Source: Bradyrhizobium sp. CCBAU 53340
GTDB taxonomy: Bacteria; Pseudomonadota; Alphaproteobacteria; Rhizobiales; Xanthobacteraceae
Assembly (NCBI RefSeq): GCF_015291645.1
Contig: NZ_CP030055.1
Span: forward strand, 5,580,001-5,644,000
Reading direction: 5' to 3'
Length of the DNA: 64,000 bases
Below are positions 35,461 through 44,628 of this stretch, piece by piece. Each line of letters opens with the position of its first letter. Within the stretch, counting starts at the first letter, position 1. Under the pieces are notes generated by a model that ran no database searches, was not told where the DNA came from, and worked only from the letters and a program-made list of their open reading frames with translations. The position numbers and the translations under genes are program-made.

Positions 35461-36477
35461 TCACACCGTGAGCAGCGTCTTGATCGCGCGGCGCTGGTCC
35501 ATCGCCTTGTAGCCTTCGGCGACCTGGTCGATCGGCAGCGTGAGGTCGAACACCTTGCCCGGCTGGATCCGGCCATTGAGCACCCGATCCATCAGATCGG
35601 GCAGGAACCGCCGCACCGGCGCCGGACCGCCCAGCATGCGCCGCTGCCCGAAGAACAACGCCTGGCCATCGAGGGTCACGCCATGGGGAACGCCGACATA
35701 GCCGATCGTGCCGCCGGGCCGCGTGCATTCGAGAGCCTGCGACATCGCTTCCTGCGTGCCCACGCATTCGAGCACCGAGTCGGCGCCGACGCCGCGGGTC
35801 AGCTCCTTGACGCGCGCAATGCCGTCTGCGCCGCGTTCGACGACGATATCGGTGGCGCCGAACGCCCGGGCGAGATCCTGCCGTGTCTTGTGGCGGCTCA
35901 TGGCGATGATGCGCGCCGCGCCCATCTCTTTGGCGGCGAGCACGCCCATCAGGCCGACGGCGCCATCGCCGACGACCACGACGGTGGCGCCTTGCTTCAC
36001 ATTCGCAGCATCCGCCGCATACCAGCCGGTGCCGAGCACGTCGGAGGTCGCAAGCAGATGCGGGATGAGATCGCTCCCCGGCATCTCCCGCGTCGCGACC
36101 AGCGTGCCATCGGCGAGCGCCACGCGCGCGTAAGGCGCCTGCGCGCCTGACATGAACTCGCGCTGCTCGCATGAGGACTGGAAGCCGAACTTGCAGTGCG
36201 GACAGGTGTTGTCCGACAGGCAGAACGAGCCGACGACGAACTGACCGGGCCTGATGGTCCGCACCGCACTGCCGATTTCGACGACCACGCCGCAATATTC
36301 ATGGCCCATATGTGTCGGCCCGTCCTGCGGTTGCAGGCCGCGATAGGGCCAGAGATCGGAACCGCAGATGCAGGTGGCCGACAGCTTGATGATGGCGTCA
36401 GTTGGGTGAATGATCTTCGGATCGCTGACGCTTTCGTAACGGATATCGCCGGGTCCGTGGAGAACGGTTGCTTTCAT
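35461..36477 (-). CDS. Zinc-dependent alcohol dehydrogenase (MDR family)
   Basis: The product has 338 residues. From [13 protein letters not shown] the catalytic zinc site is CICGSD, with HE in the MGHEYCG segment. The structural zinc loop is C-x5-C-x2-C-x7-C within [20 protein letters not shown] Rossmann NAD(P) motif [11 protein letters not shown] lies mid-protein. The AAAGGAG site sits 7 bases before ATG 36477, favouring it over the ATG two codons earlier. The start lies inside the 3' end of the cupin gene, so the two are co-expressed. Substrate is unknown; aromatic or secondary alcohols are common for this group. Confidence 0.88.
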   Translation of the reverse strand: MKATVLHGPGDIRYESVSDPKIIHPTDAIIKLSATCICGSDLWPYRGLQPQDGPTHMGHEYCGVVVEIGSAVRTIRPGQFVVGSFCLSDNTCPHCKFGFQSSCEQREFMSGAQAPYARVALADGTLVATREMPGSDLIPHLLATSDVLGTGWYAADAANVKQGATVVVVGDGAVGLMGVLAAKEMGAARIIAMSRHKTRQDLARAFGATDIVVERGADGIARVKELTRGVGADSVLECVGTQEAMSQALECTRPGGTIGYVGVPHGVTLDGQALFFGQRRMLGGPAPVRRFLPDLMDRVLNGRIQPGKVFDLTLPIDQVAEGYKAMDQRRAIKTLLTV

Positions 36478-36892
36478 TGTCATGCTCCTTTGGCGGCGGG
36501 GCGCCGTACTGCTCGTCCGTCACCCGTTCCATCCATGTGACGGGGTTGCCGTCGAGCGATTCCTGAATCGCGATATGGCTCATGGCAGGCGTCGCAGACG
36601 CGCCATGCCAGTGCTTCTCGCCGGGTTCGAACGAGACCACGTCGCCCGGCCGGATGTGCTCGATGGGCCCGCCCCAACGCTGCACCTGGCCGAGGCCTGA
36701 GGTCACGATCAGCGTCTGGCCGAATGGATGGGTGTGCCACGCCGTGCGCGCACCGGGCTCGAAGGTGACGTGATTGCCGGCGACGCGAGAAGGATCTACC
36801 GCCGGAAACAAGGGATCGATACGGACCGTGCCGGTGAAATAGTCCGCCGGAGCCCGGGCCGAAGGCTGCGCGCCTGCTCGCCGGATTAGCAT
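36398..36892 (-). CDS. Cupin-domain protein
   Basis: A 164-residue single cupin: motif 1 WHTHPFGQT (His53, His55, Gln59) and motif 2 PGEKHWHG (His94, His96) give a metal site. A perfect AAGGAGGT ribosome-binding site precedes ATG 36892. The domain ends at about residue 135; the last 25 residues are very basic ([14 protein letters not shown]) and overlap the dehydrogenase gene by 80 bases. This suggests that the original stop was lost by a small frameshift. Small cupins near dehydrogenases are often isomerases or dioxygenase-like; the exact reaction is unknown. Confidence 0.82.
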   Translation of the reverse strand: MLIRRAGAQPSARAPADYFTGTVRIDPLFPAVDPSRVAGNHVTFEPGARTAWHTHPFGQTLIVTSGLGQVQRWGGPIEHIRPGDVVSFEPGEKHWHGASATPAMSHIAIQESLDGNPVTWMERVTDEQYGAPPPKEHDNESNRSPRTRRYPLRKRQRSEDHSPN

Positions 36893-36979
36893 CTGTACCT
36901 CCTTGGCGCGGGCGATCCTGTCGTGTGCGAATGACCGGGGTCCATGCTCAGGGCCATACGTAGCGCCGCCTGCAGCGTT

Positions 36980-37012
36980 CGATTAGCCGATATAATTTGC
37001 TTGCATTAATCG
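36980..37012. promoter_or_regulatory. Inverted repeat in the LysR/cupin intergenic region
   Basis: CGATTA (36980-36985) and TAATCG (37007-37012) are exact inverted copies 21 bases apart, 25 bases before the LysR start, in AT-rich sequence. This fits a LysR-type binding region controlling both directions; assignment is by position only. Confidence 0.45.
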
Positions 37013-37037
37013 ATCTGGGCCATGAATAGTGACAACC

Positions 37038-37946
37038 ATGGCAGCTCAGGATTTCAACGACCTGCTGGCTTTCCTGGCCGTCGCCCGCGAGCGCAGCTTC
37101 ACCAGGGCCGCCGCGAAACTCGGCGTCGTACAGTCGACGCTCAGCCATACGATCAAGCGGCTGGAATCGCAGATGGGCCTGCGGCTTCTCACCCGCACGA
37201 CCCGAAGCGTCGGCCTGACCGAGGCCGGCGAACGGCTCCGGCAATCCGTTGCGCCCCGCATCGATGAGATCGAGCGCGACATCGCCGCGTTGATGTCGCT
37301 GCGCGACAAGCCGTCCGGCACGATCCGGATCACGCTGTCAGAGCACGCCCTGACGAAGGCCGTCTGGCCGAAATTGGCCGAGGTCCTGAAGACGTATCCG
37401 GACATCAGGGTCGAGTTCGACATCGAGACGGCTTTTCGCAACATCGTCGAGGATGGCTTCGACGCGGGTATCCGCCTCGGCGAGAGCGTCGAGAAGGACA
37501 TGATCGCGGTCCGCATCGGCCCGGATTGGCGGCTCGTCGCGATCGCCTCGCCCGCATATCTGAAAGAGCATCCGAAGCCGAAGCACCCGCAAGACCTCCT
37601 GCAGCACATCTGCATCAAGCGGCGCGCGGCAGCCGGCGGACACTATGTCTGGGAGTTCGCCAAGAACGGTCAGGACCTCAGGGTCCGCGTCGAGGGACAA
37701 CTGACCTTCAATGAGTCCCACGCGATGATCGAGGCCGCCATCAAGGGCTTCGGCATTGCCTATGTCCCCGAAGACATGGTGACGCAGTACGTCCGGTCCG
37801 GCGAGCTCGTCATCGTGCTCGACGACTGGTCACCGACCTTCGACGGCTACTATATCTATTATCCAAGTTCGCGACAGAACTCGGCAGCCTTCAAGGTGAT
37901 CGTCGACGCACTCCGGCATCACCAAGCGCGAAGAAAGCGCGGCTGA
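37038..37946 (+). CDS. LysR-family transcriptional regulator
   Basis: This 302-residue protein has an N-terminal helix-turn-helix (about 5-64; FLAVARERSFTRAAAKLGVVQSTLSHTIKRLE) and a C-terminal effector domain (about 90-290; GTIRITLSEHAL, ISGFGIAYVPED-like segment). It is of the subgroup often found divergent from short-chain or zinc dehydrogenase operons. Here it faces the cupin-dehydrogenase pair across 145 bases and most likely regulates it. I use ATG 37038; a GTG three codons upstream is possible. Confidence 0.92.
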   Translation: MAAQDFNDLLAFLAVARERSFTRAAAKLGVVQSTLSHTIKRLESQMGLRLLTRTTRSVGLTEAGERLRQSVAPRIDEIERDIAALMSLRDKPSGTIRITLSEHALTKAVWPKLAEVLKTYPDIRVEFDIETAFRNIVEDGFDAGIRLGESVEKDMIAVRIGPDWRLVAIASPAYLKEHPKPKHPQDLLQHICIKRRAAAGGHYVWEFAKNGQDLRVRVEGQLTFNESHAMIEAAIKGFGIAYVPEDMVTQYVRSGELVIVLDDWSPTFDGYYIYYPSSRQNSAAFKVIVDALRHHQARRKRG

Positions 37947-37974
37947 CCCCGCTGATCCGCGCATCGACAACGAA

Positions 37975-38000
37975 AAGCCCCGGCACGCGGGCCGAGGCTT
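37975..38000 (+). terminator. Hairpin after the LysR gene
   Basis: AAGCCCCGGC (37975-37984) and GCCGAGGCTT (37991-38000) form a 10-bp stem with one mismatch, 29 bases after the stop. There is no T run. From here to 38237 I see nothing else. Confidence 0.5.
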
Positions 38001-38237
38001 GCGATCCAGCTCGCGTACATCCGGCGAACCAATCGTCGAGGGGAAGACTAGCCGCCAATTTTGAACAGATGATGACGAGATTTAGCCCGACAAAATGTCG
38101 CGGCGGGCGGAACCGCATCACTCAATTGCGTCGCGAAGATGAGGATGGGTTGTCGGCTCGTCATGCCTTCATCATCCATCGGCGCGCCCGAGCCTGCAAT
38201 GGGCGGTCGTATCCAGCGCCTTGGCCGGCGGCCCGGC

Positions 38238-39803
38238 CTAGTCCTGCCGCGCCGGGACCGGCTGCGCGTTTCCGAACAGGATGCGCTCCTGCATGGCCGC
38301 GAAGGTCGCATCCGCATTCGTCTCGGTCGTCAACAGCGAAACCACGATCGCAACAAGGAACGACAACGGCATGCAGATAATGGCCGGGTTGCGCAGCGAC
38401 ACGAACCACCAGGCGTTTTCGACCTGCGCCAGCGACTTGCCGAGGACGTCGACCTGGATGGTCGGCGACAGCACGATGAGCAGCAGCGAGCTCAGCGTTC
38501 CCACCAGAATGCTGGCTACTGCGGCCGAGGTCGTGAAGCGGCGCCAGGTGATGGCGAGAACGAGCGAGGGGAAGTTGGCCGCGCACGCCACCGAGAAGGC
38601 AAGTCCCGCCATGAAGGCCACATTCTGGCCTTCGAAGGCGACCCCGAGGACGACGGCGAGCAAGGAGATCAGGACGGTTGCGATGCGCGCGACCTTGAGC
38701 TGCTCGGTCTCGGAGGCGGTGCCGTTACGCACCACGTTGGTCCAGACGTCGTGGCACAGGGTGGCGACGCCGGACAAAGTGAGACCGGCAACGACTGCGA
38801 GCATCGTCGCGAACGCCACCGCGCAGATGAAGCCGAAGAAGGCGTTGCCGCCGACGGCGAGCGCAAGCAAGGGCGCCGCCATATTGCCGCCACCGCCCGC
38901 CTTGGTTACGGCCTCGGGGCCAACCAGCACCATCGCGCCGAAGCCAATGATGAACACCATGAGATGGAAGAAGCCGATCAGGCCTGTGGCATAGAGGATC
39001 GAGAGGCGCGCCGCTTTGGCGTCGCGCACTGTGTAGGCCCGCATCAACACATGCGGCATCGCGGCCGTCCCGAACATCAGGCCGAGGCCGAGCGAAACCG
39101 CATCCCATTGCCCGGAGACCACCCGCGAACCGGGCTGCAGCACTTTTGCTCCGTACTTCTGCGACGCAGCTGCAAACAGTTTCAACGGATTCATGTCGAA
39201 ATGGGTCAGCACGAGGAAGGCGAGCAGCACGCCGCCCGCCATCAACAGCGCTGCCTTGACCACCTGCACCCAGGTGGTGGCAAGCATGCCGCCGAACAGC
39301 ACGTAGACCAGCATGACGCTGCCGACCAGCACCACCGACCATGAGTAGGACAGGCCGAACAGCAGCTTGATCAGCGATCCCGTCGCGACCATCTGCGCGA
39401 TCAGATAGAACAGGATCACCGCGAGCGTCCCGACCGCCGCCGCGACCCGCACCGGCCTTTGCCGCAAACGATAGGCCACCACGTCCGCGAAGGTGAAGCG
39501 GCCGACATTGCGCAAGGGCTCGACGATCAGGAACAGGATGATCGGCCAGCCGACCAGCCAGCCGATCGAGTAGATCATGCCGTCGAAACCGTTCGAGGTG
39601 ACTATGCCGGCAATGCCAAGCAGCGCGCCGGCGCTGAGAAAGTCGCCGGCCAGCGCCCAACCGTTCTGCCAGGGCGTCACCTCGCCGCCGGCCGCGAAGA
39701 AATGTTCGGTCGTGCGCGTGCGCCGCGCCGCCCAGTAAGTGATCAGAAGGGTGAGCGCCATGAAGGCGAAGAAGAAACCGATCGAGATCGCGTTGCTGCC
39801 CAT
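38238..39803 (-). CDS. Sodium/solute symporter (ActP/MctP-like, acetate or monocarboxylate)
   Basis: This 521-residue inner-membrane symporter of the SSS family has about 13 hydrophobic spans. Family signatures include EHFFAAGGEVTPWQNGWALAGDFLSAGALLG near the N-terminus and the cation-site region AFATMLAVVAGLTLSG. The closest known relatives are ActP acetate permeases, which pair with a DUF485 membrane protein, exactly as here (9 bases upstream). A strong AGGGGGA site precedes ATG 39803. Substrate is probably a short monocarboxylate; no acetate activation gene lies next to it. Confidence 0.85.
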   Translation of the reverse strand: MGSNAISIGFFFAFMALTLLITYWAARRTRTTEHFFAAGGEVTPWQNGWALAGDFLSAGALLGIAGIVTSNGFDGMIYSIGWLVGWPIILFLIVEPLRNVGRFTFADVVAYRLRQRPVRVAAAVGTLAVILFYLIAQMVATGSLIKLLFGLSYSWSVVLVGSVMLVYVLFGGMLATTWVQVVKAALLMAGGVLLAFLVLTHFDMNPLKLFAAASQKYGAKVLQPGSRVVSGQWDAVSLGLGLMFGTAAMPHVLMRAYTVRDAKAARLSILYATGLIGFFHLMVFIIGFGAMVLVGPEAVTKAGGGGNMAAPLLALAVGGNAFFGFICAVAFATMLAVVAGLTLSGVATLCHDVWTNVVRNGTASETEQLKVARIATVLISLLAVVLGVAFEGQNVAFMAGLAFSVACAANFPSLVLAITWRRFTTSAAVASILVGTLSSLLLIVLSPTIQVDVLGKSLAQVENAWWFVSLRNPAIICMPLSFLVAIVVSLLTTETNADATFAAMQERILFGNAQPVPARQD

Positions 39804-39812
39804 GTCGTCCCC

Positions 39813-40106
39813 CTATCGATCAAGATCGCGCAAGGCCGGGTCAAACACCCGGTTGGCCCACAGCACATAGACGAGACACAGCAGGAACGAGCTGACGATG
39901 ACGAGCGGACCGAGCAGGATGCAGAGCGACAATCCCGGCCCCAGCAACTGGCCCAACAGCGGCTTGTCGAATGCAAACAGCGCCATGAACGTGAAGTAGA
40001 TGACCATCATCGCGGCGCTCAGGGCGAGCGCGAAGTGGAGCCTCTGTTTCGCCAGCGCGCCGGCTTGCGCCCTCGCCTCAGTCGCCGTGTCAGTCCGTGC
40101 GTCCAT
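39813..40106 (-). CDS. DUF485 membrane protein (YjcH-like), partner of the symporter
   Basis: This 97-residue protein has two membrane spans (about 28-48 and 60-82) and the DUF485 layout, ending LWANRVFDPALRDLDR. DUF485 proteins are regularly encoded upstream of ActP-type symporters and are thought to assist them. ATG 40106 is the first start that gives a normal N-terminus; the frame is open further upstream without domain similarity. Its stop lies 9 bases before the symporter start. Confidence 0.85.
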   Translation of the reverse strand: MDARTDTATEARAQAGALAKQRLHFALALSAAMMVIYFTFMALFAFDKPLLGQLLGPGLSLCILLGPLVIVSSFLLCLVYVLWANRVFDPALRDLDR

Positions 40107-40201
40107 GGGGACCCCGATGTTGCGCTGCCGGTCTAATGGGCGGGTCAAACGCCGCCGCCGGTTGTTCCAAGCAGCTTCGGGTGCGCTCGCAACAAAGGGA
40201 A

Positions 40202-41149
40202 CTACGGATTTTTGCAATCTGCCGTGCGGATCTGCGGCATGGCTGACAGCCCCAGCTGCATGTCCGGGTCGTTCTTCAGCGTGTTGCGCAGAAACGCACG
40301 GACGGCGCGGATGCGCGGGGCGAACTGAAGATCGCTGTGCACATTCAGCCAGACCTCGCGGCTGGTCGCGGCAAGACCTGGCAGCACCGGAATGAGGTCC
40401 GGCCGGCCGGCGATGGCGAAGCTCGGCAACAGCACGATGCCGAGCCCGCCCGCGGCGGCGTTCATCTGCGCAATCATGCTGTTGGAATGGAAGGCGATAC
40501 GAGGCTCCTCGACGACATCGTTGAGCCACCGCACCGAATCCACCTGGATCAGGTCCTCGATATAGGAGACGAACCAGTGCTGCTCGAGATCGCGCAGGCT
40601 TTCAGGCCTGCCGTGGCTGTCGAGATAGGCCCGGCTGGCATAGAGGCCCAGCCCGAATTTGCCGATCCTTTCCGAAATCAGGCCCGGCCCCGGCGGCTGA
40701 AAGAACGACACAAACAAATCAGCTTCGCGCTTGTGGACATAGACCGTCTGCGCCGAGGTCACGAGCTCGACGGTCAATTGCGGCATGGTCTTGCGCAAAC
40801 CGCTGAAGCGTCGCGCCAGGTACAGCGAGGCAATGCCCTCCATCGTCGCCAGCCGGACTGTGCCAGCGAGCCCTTCGGTGTCGCCGATGCTGGCCTCTTC
40901 GTGAATGGCGATGATCGCGCTCTCGACCTTCTCGGCATGGCGCAGCAGCCGCTCGCCAATCTCGTTCAGCTTCAACCCGGTGCGGTGGCGCTCGAACACG
41001 GCCGTGCCGAGCGAGGCTTCCATCTGCGCGATGCGCCGGCTCACCGTCGAGTGATCGAGCCGCAACCGCTTGGCGGTCTGGCTGAGATTGCCGGCGCGAG
41101 CGGCGTGCAGGAAGACGCGCAAATCATCCCAGTTGAGCGTGTCGAACAT
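40202..41149 (-). CDS. LysR-family transcriptional regulator
   Basis: This 315-residue LysR protein has its helix-turn-helix at about 8-65 (FLHAARAGNLSQTAKRLRLDHSTVSRRIAQME), followed by an effector domain. It is of the GcvA/CrgA-like branch by its N-terminal NWDDLRVFL. GAGGAG precedes ATG 41149. It is divergent from the nitrilase gene across 166 bases, so that is the likely target. It also precedes the DUF485-symporter pair on the same strand by about 95 bases and could influence it. Confidence 0.92.
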   Translation of the reverse strand: MFDTLNWDDLRVFLHAARAGNLSQTAKRLRLDHSTVSRRIAQMEASLGTAVFERHRTGLKLNEIGERLLRHAEKVESAIIAIHEEASIGDTEGLAGTVRLATMEGIASLYLARRFSGLRKTMPQLTVELVTSAQTVYVHKREADLFVSFFQPPGPGLISERIGKFGLGLYASRAYLDSHGRPESLRDLEQHWFVSYIEDLIQVDSVRWLNDVVEEPRIAFHSNSMIAQMNAAAGGLGIVLLPSFAIAGRPDLIPVLPGLAATSREVWLNVHSDLQFAPRIRAVRAFLRNTLKNDPDMQLGLSAMPQIRTADCKNP

Positions 41150-41315
41150 CGCGGGCTCCTCGTGAATTCCGGCAGGCGGTGCAATTCCTGTTCCAGATGC
41201 GCCGACCGATCCTCTGCAACCGGGCTTGCGATAATTCCTATCTACAGGACCGAATGGACGATGATACCGGACCGGTCGATCAGGACGCCAGGAAGATTCA
41301 CGTCAGGAAGATCCC

Positions 41316-42359
41316 ATGCTCCCCCGTTTCAAGGCTGCCGCCGTCCACGCCGCACCCGTCTTTCTCGACCGCACTGCAACCACGGAGAAGGCCATCGCGA
41401 TCATCCGCGAGGCTGCCAGAGCCGGCGCGGAGCTGATCGCCTTTCCCGAGACCTACATCCCGGCCTTTCCGGTCTGGGCCGCGCTCTGGGCGCCGATCGA
41501 CAACCATGATCTGTTCGTTCGCATGGCCGAGCAATCGGTCCTGATCGACGGCCCGGAGGTCGCGCGGCTGCGCGCCGAAGCGCGGGCGCTAGGGGTGATC
41601 GTCTCGATCGGCATCAGCGAGCGCTCGTCGGTCAGCACCGGCGGATTGTGGAATTCGAACCTCTTGATCGGAGACGACGGCGAAATCCTGGTCCATCACC
41701 GGAAGCTGGTGCCGACGTTCTACGAGAAGCTGGTCTGGGCGTCGGGCGACGGCGCCGGTCTCAAGGTGGCGGACGGGCGGCTCGGCCGGATCGGCGGCCT
41801 GATCTGCGGCGAGAACACCAATCCGCTGGCCCGGTTTGCGCTGATGGCCCAGGGCGAGCAGGTGCACATCTCGAGCTGGCCGCCGATGTGGCCGACGCGT
41901 CGGCCGAGCGGCGGCGGCAATTTCAACAACGTTGCGGCCAACCGCATCCGCGCCAGCGCGCATTCGTTCGAAGCCAAGGCGTTCGGGATCATCACCGCCG
42001 GATATATGGATGCGCCGATGCGCGCCTTCCTGATCGCGCGGGATCCCACCGTCGCCGAAGTGATCGACCAGACGCCGCGCGCTGCGAGCTTCTTCGTCGA
42101 TCCGACGGGTGAGGCCTTCGGCGACACGTTCCAGGACCAGGAAGGCATCGCCTACGCAGACATCGATCTCAACAGATGCGTCGAACCGAAGCAATTCCAC
42201 GATGTCGTCGGCTACTATAACAGGTTTGATATTTTTGATCTCTCGATCGACCGGACGCGGCTTGTTCCGGCGTACTTTTCCGACGAGGCGGCACGGCCGC
42301 CAGCCGGGGCCGCGCTGCTATCGACCGATCAAGTCAAAGTCGTGGACGGAGCGCTGTGA
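41316..42359 (+). CDS. Nitrilase (carbon-nitrogen hydrolase)
   Basis: This 347-residue hydrolase converts nitriles to acids and ammonia. The catalytic triad is complete: Glu45 in FPETYIPAFP, Lys130 in HHRKLVPTFYEK, Cys164 in GGLICGENTNPL. The CGENTNPL context and length put it with true nitrilases rather than amidases. AGGAAG precedes ATG 41316. It has no aldoxime dehydratase next to it. In soil and plant-associated bacteria such enzymes act on plant nitriles, but the substrate here is not deducible. Confidence 0.92.
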   Translation: MLPRFKAAAVHAAPVFLDRTATTEKAIAIIREAARAGAELIAFPETYIPAFPVWAALWAPIDNHDLFVRMAEQSVLIDGPEVARLRAEARALGVIVSIGISERSSVSTGGLWNSNLLIGDDGEILVHHRKLVPTFYEKLVWASGDGAGLKVADGRLGRIGGLICGENTNPLARFALMAQGEQVHISSWPPMWPTRRPSGGGNFNNVAANRIRASAHSFEAKAFGIITAGYMDAPMRAFLIARDPTVAEVIDQTPRAASFFVDPTGEAFGDTFQDQEGIAYADIDLNRCVEPKQFHDVVGYYNRFDIFDLSIDRTRLVPAYFSDEAARPPAGAALLSTDQVKVVDGAL

Positions 42360-42396
42360 TCAACTCAACGCGTGCGCCGTCACACCGTCAGAATCG

Positions 42397-42888
42397 TCAG
42401 CCAACCGGCCCCGCCGTCCAATTGTCGCCGGCCAGCGGCCTGACCGTGACGTCGGGAAGCACGCCGCGCTCCATGCTGGGATCGAAATGGCGCATGGTCC
42501 GCTCGTTGAGATCGATGATACGTCCGGGCCTGAGCGGCCCCACGTCGTTGATCTTGACGATGACCTTCTTGCCGACGGCCTCGACCAGCGCGTATTTCGG
42601 CCGTGCGCCGAATTGAACCCCACCAAATTTCTGCCGCAAGCTCGTCTTGATGGCGGCTGTCCACACCTCTGGATCATATCGCTCGCCGGAGGCTGTTTTC
42701 GGTCCACCCTCCTCCTTGCCGGGCTTGAACGGATTATACGAGGAAGCTGCGCCAACGATCTTATCGCCACAGGCGGCGTCGACGAAAGCGCTTGAATGAT
42801 CCCCAACTGTTTCACTTCGCGCAGCACTGACAGAAACGGCAAGCGCAACCAGGGCGCCGCACATCGCGGCGCTCGAGCGGAACTCCAT
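42397..42888 (-). CDS. RlpA-like double-psi beta-barrel protein
   Basis: This 163-residue exported protein has a signal peptide (about 1-24, ending SAARS) followed by an RlpA-type double-psi beta-barrel (about 43-150). The DPBB marks are VGAASSYNP, KTASGERYDP, VIVKINDVGPLRPGRIIDL. In RlpA proteins this fold binds or cleaves denuded peptidoglycan. There is no SPOR domain, unlike full-length RlpA. AAAGGAGT precedes ATG 42888. It is convergent with the nitrilase gene. Confidence 0.82.
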   Translation of the reverse strand: MEFRSSAAMCGALVALAVSVSAARSETVGDHSSAFVDAACGDKIVGAASSYNPFKPGKEEGGPKTASGERYDPEVWTAAIKTSLRQKFGGVQFGARPKYALVEAVGKKVIVKINDVGPLRPGRIIDLNERTMRHFDPSMERGVLPDVTVRPLAGDNWTAGPVG

Positions 42889-43236
42889 TACAACTCCTTT
42901 GATTTTCCGTCCGGCTCCCGATGCCGCAGACGATGGGCAAGCGAACGCGTCAGCGTTTTCGAACTTGCGCCAATCTCTCGCGGATTCGTGCCACTCCGTG
43001 GCCGCGGAACCGTTGCGAGAACCTGAGCAGTTCCCGCGTCGTGTTTTTGTTGTCGCCGTCTAAGACAGAGAATGAGTCAGCAACATGACCCGCTGGGCCG
43101 ACCCCCGGAGTCTTACGCGCCCAGCTGTGACGATAACTGCGCAATGCCCGTAAAAGCCGCAGTGACGTGACGCTTCAGAACATGGCGCGCCTCGTTGTCG
43201 CGCAACAGGCGGCTCTAAAGCGCGATGAGTTCAGCT
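42889..43236. other. Intergenic region
   Basis: About 350 bases between the RlpA-like gene and the acyl-CoA dehydrogenase gene. I see no supported gene, strong hairpin or repeat in it. Confidence 0.45.
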
Positions 43237-44463
43237 CTAGCCTCCGCCGACGCCAACGACTCCACCGTGCTTGATCAGCTCCTTGCCCACCGCGGCAAGG
43301 TGCACCTGGTCCGGGCCGTCGCCGATGCGGATGAAGCGGGCATAGACATAGGCGCGTGCGAGGAACGTGTCCTGCGAGACGCCGGCGGCGCCGTGAATCT
43401 GGATGGCGCGGTCGATGACGCGGGCCGCCATGCTCGGCACCACGATCTTCGCGGCGGCGATCAGATCACGCGCGGCCTTGTTGCCTTCGCGGTCCATCTT
43501 GTCGGCGGCCTGCAGCGTGAGCAGCCGCGCCTGCGTGATCTCGCAGAAGGAATGCGCGATGTCCTCACGCACCGAGCCCTGCTCGGCGAGTGGCTTGCCG
43601 AAGGCTGTGCGCGACACCGAGCGCTGGCACATCAATTCCAGCGCACGCTGGGCACAGCCGATCAACCGCATGCAGTGATGGATGCGGCCGGGGCCGAGCC
43701 GGCCTTGCGCGATCTCGAAGCCGCGGCCCTCGCCGAGCAGCATGTTCTCGGCGGGAACGCGAACATTCTCATAGACGATCTCGGGATGGCCGACCGGCGC
43801 GTCGTCATAGCCGTAGGTGAGCATATCGCGGACGATGCGCACACCCGGCGTGTTCCGGGGCACCAGGATCATGGATTGCTGGCGATGGCGGTCGGGATCA
43901 TCAGGGGCGGTCTTGCCCATCACGATCAGGATCTCGCAATCCTCGTTCATCGCGCCCGAGGTGAACCATTTGCGGCCGTTGATGACGTAGTCGTCGCCGT
44001 CGCGCCTGATCGCGCACTGGATATTGGTGGCGTCGCTCGAGGCGACCTGCGGCTCGGTCATCGAGAAGCCGGAGCGGATGCGCCCTTCCAGCAGCGGCTT
44101 CAGCCAGCGCTCCTGCTGCGCCTTGGTGCCGTAGTTCGCCAGCACCTCCATGTTGCCGACATCGGGCGCCGAGCAGTTGAACACCTCCGGCGCCCAGAGG
44201 ATGCGGCCCATGATCTCCTTCACGGGGGCATATTCGAGATTGGTCAGGCCCGGTCCGTGCTCGCCTGACAGGAACAGGTTCCAGAGCCCCTGCTCCCGCG
44301 CCAGCCGCTTCAGATCCTGCAATATTTGCGGTGTCTTGTAGCGCGCGGCTTCCGGCTTCACCTGCTCGTAATAGAGCTCCTCGACCGGCTCGACATGCGC
44401 GCGCATGAACTGGCGGACGCGCTCTTGCAGCTCCAGCGAACGGGCGGAGTGTTGGAAGTCCAT
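43237..44463 (-). CDS. Acyl-CoA dehydrogenase
   Basis: This 408-residue flavoenzyme of the acyl-CoA dehydrogenase fold has the mid-domain signature [16 protein letters not shown] (FAD/substrate contact) and [14 protein letters not shown]. The C-terminal helical signature is [23 protein letters not shown], with the conserved GDGPDQVH near the end. The type resembles the ACAD10/11-like and long/branched-chain group found singly in Bradyrhizobium. GGAGAG precedes ATG 44463. It introduces the 2,3-double bond in an acyl-CoA; chain length is unknown. A palindromic repeat separates it from the upstream gene. Confidence 0.9.
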   Translation of the reverse strand: MDFQHSARSLELQERVRQFMRAHVEPVEELYYEQVKPEAARYKTPQILQDLKRLAREQGLWNLFLSGEHGPGLTNLEYAPVKEIMGRILWAPEVFNCSAPDVGNMEVLANYGTKAQQERWLKPLLEGRIRSGFSMTEPQVASSDATNIQCAIRRDGDDYVINGRKWFTSGAMNEDCEILIVMGKTAPDDPDRHRQQSMILVPRNTPGVRIVRDMLTYGYDDAPVGHPEIVYENVRVPAENMLLGEGRGFEIAQGRLGPGRIHHCMRLIGCAQRALELMCQRSVSRTAFGKPLAEQGSVREDIAHSFCEITQARLLTLQAADKMDREGNKAARDLIAAAKIVVPSMAARVIDRAIQIHGAAGVSQDTFLARAYVYARFIRIGDGPDQVHLAAVGKELIKHGGVVGVGGG

Positions 44464-44487
44464 GGCGGTCTCTCCACAAGCACGAAG

Positions 44488-44585
44488 TATCGTAGGGTGG
44501 GCAAGCGAAACGTGCCCACCATCTCTCGCGAATCATGAATAGGTGGTGGGCACGGCGCAAGTGCGCCTTTGCCCACCCTACGATA
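44488..44585. repeat. Palindromic intergenic repeat
   Basis: Imperfect inverted repeat: arms 44488-44520 and about 44545-44585, each with the core TAGGGTGGGCA or its complement TGCCCACCCTA variant. It fills the gap upstream of the acyl-CoA dehydrogenase gene. The core type is multi-copy in Bradyrhizobium by my recollection. Confidence 0.78.
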
Positions 44586-44628
44586 CCGGAGCCAGTGGAG
44601 AGCCCGGCGACCAGACTCGCCGCCTGCC

